Shown: positions 1-4,635 of the stretch, piece by piece | Layout: every line of letters starts with the position of its first letter | Position numbering within the stretch: the first letter of the stretch is position 1 | Origin: an uncultured bacterium | Lineage (GTDB): Bacteria; Verrucomicrobiota; Kiritimatiellia; CAIKKV01; CAITUY01 | Length of the DNA stretch: 6,069 nucleotides | Direction of reading: 5' to 3' | Assembly: GCA_903934155.1 (NCBI GenBank) | Contig: CAIZMS010000209.1 | Location: 1 to 6,069 of the forward strand | The notes under the pieces: model-generated | Databases searched by the model: none | The model's input: only the letters and a program-made list of their open reading frames with translations | Told to the model about the DNA's origin: nothing | Made by a program: the position numbers and the translations under genes

Positions 1-297
1 CTGTACAAACAGAATGTGGACAAGGCGGCCAAGATTTATGCCGCCCTGGATTCCAGTGCGTTTTACAAGGGAACGGCGGTCAAGGAATTCCGATCCGACA
101 TGAACATCACCTTCCGCCTGCCCACCGAGGCCTTGGAGGAGACCTTTATTAAGGACGCCTCCAAGCTCGGCATGAAAGGCTTGAAGGGGCATCGTGACGT
201 CGGGGGCATCCGCGCCTCGATCTACAACGCCTTTCCCGTCGCCGGCGTGGATGCCCTCGTCGCGTTCATGAAGGAATTTGAGGCCAAAAATAGTTAA
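1..297 (+). CDS. serC: Phosphoserine aminotransferase, C-terminal part (5' end outside window)
   Basis: The frame is open from the first base, so this is the last 97-98 residues of a longer protein (the family is about 360 residues). SerC is a cytosolic PLP enzyme that transaminates 3-phosphohydroxypyruvate with glutamate to phosphoserine, in serine biosynthesis, and also acts in pyridoxine synthesis in some bacteria. The visible part is the small C-terminal domain. It holds the family signature GLKGHRDVGGIRASIYNAFP, matching E. coli GHRVLGGMRASIYNAMP; the His-Arg pair and the later Arg of this block (residues 64, 65 and 71 of the visible part) correspond to the substrate-phosphate/carboxylate ligands H328, R329 and R335 of E. 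coli. The PLP lysine lies upstream of the window. It ends in TAA and is followed at once by a terminator-like hairpin. The GTG at 16 is internal and not a start. The family call is firm. Confidence 0.95.
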   Translation: MYKQNVDKAAKIYAALDSSAFYKGTAVKEFRSDMNITFRLPTEALEETFIKDASKLGMKGLKGHRDVGGIRASIYNAFPVAGVDALVAFMKEFEAKNS

Positions 298-304
298 GTG
301 TTCT

Positions 305-365
305 GCGTTATCGGTTATTGGGGCTTGTTCAAACAACCAATAACTGATAACTGGTAACGCTTTTT
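305..365 (+). terminator. Heptad-based hairpin with T-tract, probable serC terminator
   Basis: The long inverted repeat can fold in two registers. In one, 307-321 pairs with 337-351 over 15 bp with a single G-U. In the other, GCGTTA (305-310) pairs with TAACGC (355-360) and 311-321 with 337-347, leaving a 7-nt bulge, and the outer stem then runs directly into TTTTT (361-365). The centre adds a small TTGT/ACAA stem (325-328 with 333-336). The two registers exist because the arms are built from 7-bp units: GTTA at 307 and 314, TAAC at 341, 348 and 355. A rho-independent terminator for serC is the simplest reading. A dispersed palindromic intergenic repeat is the alternative. The U-tract is short, so termination strength is uncertain. 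Confidence 0.6.
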
Positions 366-367
366 CC

Positions 368-444
368 GCGCCTGTAGCTCAATTGGATAGAGCGTCAGCC
401 TCCGAAGCTGAAGGTTGCAAGTTCGATCCTTGCCAGGCGCACCA
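368..444 (+). tRNA. tRNA-Arg, anticodon CCG (reads CGG)
   Basis: A full cloverleaf folds by eye. The acceptor stem is GCGCCTG (368-374) with CAGGCGC (434-440). The D stem is GCTC/GAGC (377-380 with 390-393), with a loop containing GG and the A20 typical of arginine tRNAs. The anticodon stem is TCAGC/GCTGA (395-399 with 407-411), with loop CTCCGAA giving anticodon CCG at 402-404. The variable loop has five bases (412-416). The T stem is GCAAG/CTTGC (417-421 with 429-433), with loop TTCGATC. The discriminator is A441 and CCA is encoded (442-444). All stems are fully paired, so the gene looks functional. CCG is the arginine isoacceptor for CGG codons. The 5' end lies only 2 bp after the T-tract of the preceding hairpin, leaving no clear separate promoter. 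Confidence 0.96.
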
Positions 445-493
445 TCCTTCGCTCAAGCTCCTTCCGCTGGTCGGTGCTTGAGTTACGGATGGT
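441..493 (+). repeat. Imperfect palindrome beginning in the tRNA discriminator-CCA end
   Basis: ACCATCC (441-447) is the exact reverse complement of GGATGGT (487-493), and CTCAAGC (452-458) of GCTTGAG (476-482). The two 7-bp stems are coaxial, separated by a 4x4 internal loop (TTCG against TTAC), with a 17-nt apical region that can form a small CCG/CGG stem. The outer stem uses the tRNA's own A73 and CCA. It could be a tRNA 3'-processing or terminator structure, though no strong T-tract follows, or a dispersed palindromic repeat inserted at the tRNA end. A second small hairpin, TGGTC-TTT-GACCA (490-502), overlaps its right edge. Symmetry is seen directly; function is inferred. Confidence 0.55.
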
Positions 494-527
494 CTTTGAC
501 CAGATTCCAGTTTAAGGAAAGGGTCTT

Positions 528-1217
528 ATGCAAACTTTCACCATCAGCGAAGTCGCCGCCACCATTGACCATGCGGTGTTGAAGCCGAACCTGACGGAAG
601 GGGATGTGGTCAGGGCTGCGCAGATGTGCGTGCGACGCGGCGTCAGAAGCCTTTGTGTGCGGCCCTGCGATGGGGCGCTTGCCGCCAAACTCCTGGCGGG
701 ATCCACGGTGGATGTGTCTGTCGTTGTTGGGTTTCCTCATGGCAGCAACCGGGCGGAGACCAAGGCTTTTGAGGCCAGGCAGGCCATCCGGGACGGCGCC
801 CGGGAAATTGACATGGTCATGAATATCGGCCAGTTCCTGGCGGGACACGATGACGCGGTTCGAAAAGATATCGCAGGGGTTGTGGCTGAAGCCAAACCGA
901 CGAAGGTGCTGGTGAAGGTGATCCTCGAGACCGGCTATCTTGACCCGGAACAGATTGCCCGGGCGTGCCGTCTCGCGGAAGCTGCCGGGGCTGACTTTGT
1001 GAAGACCTCCACCGGGTTCGGCGACGGGGCGGCGACACCCGAGGCGGTCGCGATCATGATCCGTACGGTGGGCAAGACGATGCAGGTCAAGGCGTCGGGC
1101 GGGATCCGTGACTGGGATGCCGCTGTCGGCTATCTCCGCCAGGGCTGCACCCGGCTTGGCACGGCGTCCACGGAAGCCATCCTGGATGGCGCCTGCACTG
1201 ATGGCCGCTGTTATTAA
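528..1217 (+). CDS. deoC: Deoxyribose-phosphate aldolase
   Basis: DeoC (DERA) is a cytosolic class I aldolase that splits 2-deoxyribose-5-phosphate into glyceraldehyde-3-phosphate and acetaldehyde, in deoxynucleoside salvage. The 229-residue product is a complete single (beta/alpha)8 barrel of normal bacterial length. Visible family motifs in order are TIDHAVLKP (12-20), VVVGFPHG (65-72), EIDMVMNIG (93-101, with the aspartate at 95 matching E. coli D102), VKVILETG (129-136), VKTSTGF (158-164, K159 being the Schiff-base lysine equivalent to E. coli K167) and VKASGGIRD (187-195, K188 equivalent to K201). All catalytic residues are present. The ATG at 528 is preceded by AAGGA (514-518) with 9-nt spacing. 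No other deo gene (deoA, deoB, deoD) is adjacent, so it may be a stand-alone unit or co-transcribed from the tRNA region. I see no convincing terminator after the TAA. Confidence 0.96.
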   Translation: MQTFTISEVAATIDHAVLKPNLTEGDVVRAAQMCVRRGVRSLCVRPCDGALAAKLLAGSTVDVSVVVGFPHGSNRAETKAFEARQAIRDGAREIDMVMNIGQFLAGHDDAVRKDIAGVVAEAKPTKVLVKVILETGYLDPEQIARACRLAEAAGADFVKTSTGFGDGAATPEAVAIMIRTVGKTMQVKASGGIRDWDAAVGYLRQGCTRLGTASTEAILDGACTDGRCY

Positions 1218-1270
1218 CGATAAGCATTTACCACGGAGGCGACAGAGGGTTTCGAGAGAGAAATCGGGTC

Positions 1271-1300
1271 TTGATGGGGCTCAATATCCCCCTGTATATT
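1271..1300 (+). promoter_or_regulatory. Candidate sigma70-type promoter for glmS(-tpx)
   Basis: TTGATG (1271-1276, 4 of 6 to the -35 consensus) is followed after 18 bp by TATATT (1295-1300, 5 of 6 to the -10 consensus). Transcription would start near 1307 and leave a leader of roughly 55 nt before glmS. It is the best promoter-like pair in the gap, but such matches arise by chance and nothing here confirms it. Confidence 0.35.
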
Positions 1301-1352
1301 CACTCCTTTGAGGGAGGGTGGCTTTCTTGTTCTTCCGGGGTTCATTTGGAAT

Positions 1353-1358
1353 GAGGTG
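1353..1358 (+). promoter_or_regulatory. Ribosome binding site deciding the glmS start
   Basis: GAGGTG lies just before two consecutive ATG codons (1360 and 1363). Measured from its GAGG core (1353-1356), the spacing is 3 nt to the first ATG and 6 nt to the second. The second is the normal distance, and it also places cysteine directly after the initiator methionine. Confidence 0.65.
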
Positions 1359-1362
1359 AATG

Positions 1363-3204
1363 ATGTGTGGAATCGTGGGATACATCGGAAATAAAAGTGC
1401 TACGGATGTGCTGATCAGCGGATTGAAGCGGCTGGAATATCGCGGGTATGACTCGGCCGGGATCGTGGTCGTTTCCGGAGGCAAGCTTCATACAGTTAAG
1501 CAGAGCGGGAAAGTCCGCGACCTGGAGCAGATGGTGTACAGTCGCTGGGATGAAAAATTCCAGGCCGGGGCAACCCTTGGAATTTCCCATACGCGCTGGG
1601 CCACGCATGGCAGTCCGACGCCCGAAAATGCCCATCCCCATTACGACCAGACAGGCCGGTTGGCCATGGTGCACAACGGCATCATCGAGAATTACAGCTC
1701 GCTCCGCACCCAGTTGCAGGCCAAGGGGCATGTGTTCAAGTCCCAGACTGACAGCGAAGTGCTCATCCATCTGATTGGCGAGCTGTACCAGGGCAATCTG
1801 GTGGAGGCGGTGTGCGCCGCCCTGAAGCATGTCGAGGGTACCTACGGAATCGCCGTGGTGTCGGCGGAACGGCCGGATGAGTTTGTGGTGGCCCGTAAGG
1901 GGAGTCCGCTGGTGATCGGACTGGGGGAGGGCGAGACGATCGTCGCCAGCGATGTTTCCGCCATTATTTCCCACACGCGGCAGGTGATCTATCTGGATGA
2001 CGACGATGTGGCGGTGGTCCGGGCTTCCGGTGTCGATGTGCGCAACATCAACAACGTCCCGGTTTCCCGCGCGGTGGCCAAGGTGGACTGGGATGTCGGG
2101 GCCGCGGAGAAGGGCGGCTACGAGCACTTCATGCTCAAGGAAATCCATGAACAACCCGAATCCCTGGGCAATACCCTGCGCGGGCGGCTGGATGAACAGA
2201 TGGGTACCGCATTGCTGTCGGGGCTTTCCCTGACCCCCCGCGAACTCTCCGCGATTCGTCGCGTGGTGATCGTCGCCTGTGGAACCTCGTACCACGCCGG
2301 CATGGTGGGAAAGTATTATTTTGAAGAGCTGGCCGATATTCCGACCGAGGTGGATCAGGCGGCCGAATACCGGTATCGGAACCCGATCATCCGGCCAGAC
2401 GACATGGTGGTGGCCATCAGTCAGTCCGGCGAGACCGCTGATACCCTGGCCGCCGTACGCGAAGCCAAGCAGAAGGGTGCGCTGGTGGTGGGAATCTGCA
2501 ATGTTGTAGGGTCAACCATTGCCCGCGAAGCCGGGCGGGGCGTCTATCTGCATGCCGGCCCCGAAATCGGCGTGGCCTCAACCAAGGCGTTTACCTGCCA
2601 GCTCACTGTGCTGCTGATGATGGCGCTCAAACTCGGCCGTTGCCGGCGCCTCTCCCGCCAGAACGGAATGGAGCTTTGTGAGAAGATCCAGGAGATCCCG
2701 AAGCTCGTCAAGGCCGTGCTGGCCCGGAACGATGAAATTGTCAAGGTGGCGGAACAGTACCACCAGGCCCGGGATTTCTTCTTCCTTGGGCGCGGTGCCA
2801 TGTTCCCCGTGGCCCTTGAAGGGGCCCTGAAACTCAAGGAAATCAGTTATATCCACGCCGAGGGCTACCATGCGGCGGAACTCAAGCACGGCCCTATCGC
2901 CCTGCTGGACAAGCAGACGCCGGTGCTCGCCATGGTCAATGACATAGCCGGCCGGGACAAGATGATCAGCAATGTCCAGGAATGCCGAGCCCGCCATGCT
3001 CCGGTAATCGGGATTGTCACCGAGGGCGATGCCGATGTTGAGGCGAACATGGATCATGTCATTCATGTTCCGAAATGTTCGCATCTGACCGCCCCGATCC
3101 CGACGGTCGTGGCCTTGCAGCTGTTTGCTTACCATGTGGCGCGCCTGCGCCAGTGCTCGATTGACCAGCCAAGGAATCTGGCGAAAAGTGTGACAGTGGA
3201 GTAG
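1363..3204 (+). CDS. glmS: Glutamine--fructose-6-phosphate aminotransferase (isomerizing)
   Basis: GlmS makes glucosamine-6-phosphate from fructose-6-phosphate and glutamine, the committed step to UDP-GlcNAc, in the cytosol. From the ATG at 1363 it has 613 residues (E. coli 609). An N-terminal class II glutaminase domain (about 2-240) carries the nucleophile Cys2 in MCGIVGYIG, HTRWATHG (76-83), HNGIIENY (104-111) and TDSE (129-132). Two SIS sugar-isomerase domains follow: CGTSYHAG (306-313), SQSGETADT (353-361) and GVASTKAFT (403-411) in the first; LGRGAMFPVALEGALKLKEIS (from 475, with E493) and ELKHG with H509 in the second. The C-terminal tail ends NLAKSVTVE with the sugar-binding lysine K608. 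Everything needed for both half-reactions is present. An in-frame ATG at 1360 would give Met-Met-Cys, which normal methionine removal would not process to an N-terminal Cys; hence the chosen start. tpx follows after 27 bp without a visible terminator. glmM lies downstream on the other strand. Confidence 0.98.
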   Translation: MCGIVGYIGNKSATDVLISGLKRLEYRGYDSAGIVVVSGGKLHTVKQSGKVRDLEQMVYSRWDEKFQAGATLGISHTRWATHGSPTPENAHPHYDQTGRLAMVHNGIIENYSSLRTQLQAKGHVFKSQTDSEVLIHLIGELYQGNLVEAVCAALKHVEGTYGIAVVSAERPDEFVVARKGSPLVIGLGEGETIVASDVSAIISHTRQVIYLDDDDVAVVRASGVDVRNINNVPVSRAVAKVDWDVGAAEKGGYEHFMLKEIHEQPESLGNTLRGRLDEQMGTALLSGLSLTPRELSAIRRVVIVACGTSYHAGMVGKYYFEELADIPTEVDQAAEYRYRNPIIRPDDMVVAISQSGETADTLAAVREAKQKGALVVGICNVVGSTIAREAGRGVYLHAGPEIGVASTKAFTCQLTVLLMMALKLGRCRRLSRQNGMELCEKIQEIPKLVKAVLARNDEIVKVAEQYHQARDFFFLGRGAMFPVALEGALKLKEISYIHAEGYHAAELKHGPIALLDKQTPVLAMVNDIAGRDKMISNVQECRARHAPVIGIVTEGDADVEANMDHVIHVPKCSHLTAPIPTVVALQLFAYHVARLRQCSIDQPRNLAKSVTVE

Positions 3205-3231
3205 TTCTTTTAACAACACAGGAGGCTGCAG

Positions 3232-3738
3232 ATGGCTACGATTACGTTTAAGGGAACTCCGATTCAGACGCTGGGAACTTTGCCGAAAGTGGGAAGCTTC
3301 GCGCCTGCGTTTAAGTTGACGGCCGGTGATTTGTCGGATGTGGGGCTCGATGCCTATGCCGGCAAGAAAAAGGTTCTGAACATTGTGCCGAGTTTGGACA
3401 CATCGGTGTGTGCGTTGTCCGCCCAGCGGTTCAATCAGGAGGCGGGGAGTCTGCCGGAGGCCGTGGTCATCAACATATCCGCCGATCTTCCGTTTGCCCA
3501 GAAACGTTTCTGTGAAAGCCAGGGGCTCAAGTCGGTGGTTAATCTCTCCACGATGCGATCCCCGGCGTTTGGGCGTGACTACGGTGTGGTGATCACCACG
3601 GGTCCGCTGGCGGGATTGCTCAGCCGCGCGGTGGTGGTTTTGGACAAGCAGGACAAGGTGATTTACACCGAGCAAGTCCCCGAAATCGCCCAGGAACCCA
3701 ATTACGAAGCCGCCCTCTTCGCCCTCAAGAAAGCCTGA
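3232..3738 (+). CDS. tpx: Thiol peroxidase (atypical 2-Cys peroxiredoxin)
   Basis: Tpx reduces hydrogen peroxide and preferentially alkyl hydroperoxides, and is re-reduced by thioredoxin. The 168-residue product has the usual family length and one thioredoxin-fold domain. The peroxidatic cysteine is C60 in PSLDTSVCALSAQRFN, including the Thr three residues before the Cys. The resolving cysteine is C94 in the segment RFCESQGLKSVVNLS, giving the 34-residue spacing of E. coli C61-C95. The conserved SRAVVVLD strand (131-138) carries the active-site arginine R132. There is no signal peptide, so it is cytosolic in prediction. A strong AGGAGG (3220-3225) sits 6 nt before the ATG. It lies 27 bp behind glmS in the same direction, so co-transcription is likely, although no functional link with amino-sugar synthesis is known to me. 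Its TGA touches the convergent gene's stop codon with no spacer. Confidence 0.97.
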   Translation: MATITFKGTPIQTLGTLPKVGSFAPAFKLTAGDLSDVGLDAYAGKKKVLNIVPSLDTSVCALSAQRFNQEAGSLPEAVVINISADLPFAQKRFCESQGLKSVVNLSTMRSPAFGRDYGVVITTGPLAGLLSRAVVVLDKQDKVIYTEQVPEIAQEPNYEAALFALKKA

Positions 3739-4635
3739 TTACCCGTGGAGGTCGGTTTTGACGATGGCGCCGGGGAGAGTCGAGGTGTTGGGCCACAGTT
3801 TGCGGCCGGGATAGAGACTGGTGTGGATTCCGGTGTGGACATGGTCGCCCATGATCGTGCCGAATTTCCGGCGGCCGGTGTCCAGTAATTGTCCTCCGGC
3901 CATGGATCGGTGGGTTTTGCCATCGTGTCGGAAATTGGCGGTGATTGTTCCCGCCCCGAAATTGACGTGGCTGCCGATGATCGAGTCGCCGCAATAACTC
4001 AGGTGTCCGATGCTGGTCCGCTCCATGATGATGGAGTTTTTAATTTCCACGGCCTGTCCAATATGGCACCCCTCGCCGATGCTCGTGGCGCCACGGATAT
4101 AACAATTGGGGCCGATTTTGCAGTGGGCGCCAATGATGACGGTTCCTTCGACATAGACACCGGGGAGCAGGCGCGAGCCCTTGCCGAGGACCAGCGTTCC
4201 TTCAATGGTAGCCGCCGGACTGATGTCGCCCTCGATTCGGCCATCTTGGATTGTCGCCATGACCTGTTCATGGATGGCCAGGAGATCCCAGGAATGGCGG
4301 ATCTGGAAGGACTCCTTGTCCGGGGCCAGGGTTTTCGCCGCCTGTGCCGGATTGCCGATCCAGGCGAGGGCGACACCTGAGGCATCGCGCAGGACGGCTG
4401 GGCCGCCGATCTGGCGCAGGTCGGCCAGTATGGCCGAGGAGAGCCAGACATCATTTCGTACAAACAGGTCGCGGGATGTGTCTGTTACCGAGATCTCGAA
4501 CCCGGCCTTCACCCATTGTTCCCGCTGAAGGTCCGCGAGAGGACGGTTGGTGAGGGGAACATCACCCAGGGCGCGGGTACAGGTGATCGGCTCACAACCC
4601 GTCACGGGGCCTGCATCGGAGAATGTGGCGTTCAT
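3739..4635 (-). CDS. GlmU-like glucosamine-1-phosphate N-acetyltransferase lacking a recognisable uridylyltransferase motif
   Basis: The 298-residue protein has a C-terminal left-handed beta-helix of hexapeptide repeats (about 131-298). The GlmU acetyltransferase residues R333, K351, H363, Y366, N377 and N386 of E. coli are matched by R181, K199, H211, Y214, N225 and N234, with every interval identical (18, 12, 3, 11, 9). The key blocks are VEIKNS, GHLSYCGD and NFGAGTITANF. This predicts transfer of acetyl from acetyl-CoA to glucosamine-1-phosphate. After N234 the text (HDGK, then TGRRKFG, DHVHTGIHTSLYPG) resembles archaeal-type bifunctional GlmU proteins more than E. coli GlmU. The N-terminal about 130 residues are far shorter than a full pyrophosphorylase domain (about 227) and have no GxGTRM-like loop, although PLTNRPLADL (27-36) and HSWDLLAIHEQ (114-124) recall related nucleotidyltransferase-like domains. 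The ATG overlaps the glmM stop as ATGA, with AAGGAT about 8 nt upstream, so translation is probably coupled. It is not clear which protein supplies uridylylation. Confidence 0.82.
   Translation of the reverse strand: MNATFSDAGPVTGCEPITCTRALGDVPLTNRPLADLQREQWVKAGFEISVTDTSRDLFVRNDVWLSSAILADLRQIGGPAVLRDASGVALAWIGNPAQAAKTLAPDKESFQIRHSWDLLAIHEQVMATIQDGRIEGDISPAATIEGTLVLGKGSRLLPGVYVEGTVIIGAHCKIGPNCYIRGATSIGEGCHIGQAVEIKNSIIMERTSIGHLSYCGDSIIGSHVNFGAGTITANFRHDGKTHRSMAGGQLLDTGRRKFGTIMGDHVHTGIHTSLYPGRKLWPNTSTLPGAIVKTDLHG

Larger units (their letters stand above)
1218..1362 (+). other. Non-coding gap between deoC and glmS
   Basis: About 145 bp with no gene I can support. It holds a purine-rich stretch, ACCACGGAGGCGACAGAGGG (1230-1249), a candidate promoter (1271-1300), a small GGGG/CCCC symmetry (1276-1279 with 1288-1291) and the glmS ribosome binding site. 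The purine-rich stretch is reminiscent of CCACGGAGGCACAGAGG-type sequences that I recall as short dispersed intergenic repeats in many environmental bacterial genomes; a single copy here proves nothing. No glmS ribozyme core is visible, and the leader expected from the candidate promoter (about 55 nt) is too short for one. Confidence 0.5.

Noticed and set aside
497..524. TTGACC at 496-501 as a -35 box for a deoC promoter
   Set aside because: No acceptable -10 sequence occurs at 16-18 bp downstream, where the ribosome binding site lies instead.
368..527. Integrated element using the tRNA-Arg 3' end as attachment site
   Set aside because: There is no integrase in the window, and I noticed no second copy of the tRNA 3' segment; the following gene is ordinary deoC.
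1218..1362. glmS ribozyme or other riboswitch in the glmS leader
   Set aside because: I cannot find the conserved ribozyme core, and the candidate promoter would leave only about 55 nt of leader.
1342..2295. Open frame of 317 codons on the minus strand under the glmS glutaminase domain
   Set aside because: Antisense shadow of a firmly identified gene; no recognisable motif.
2578..3675. Open frame of 365 codons on the minus strand under glmS and tpx
   Set aside because: It spans two well-supported genes and their gap, and its translation is rich in His/Arg/Gln without domain features, as expected of an antisense shadow.
3889..4380. Plus-strand frame of 163 codons under the GlmU-like gene
   Set aside because: Its periodic look (repeated Asp/Gly/Ala) is the mirror of the hexapeptide-repeat codons on the other strand.
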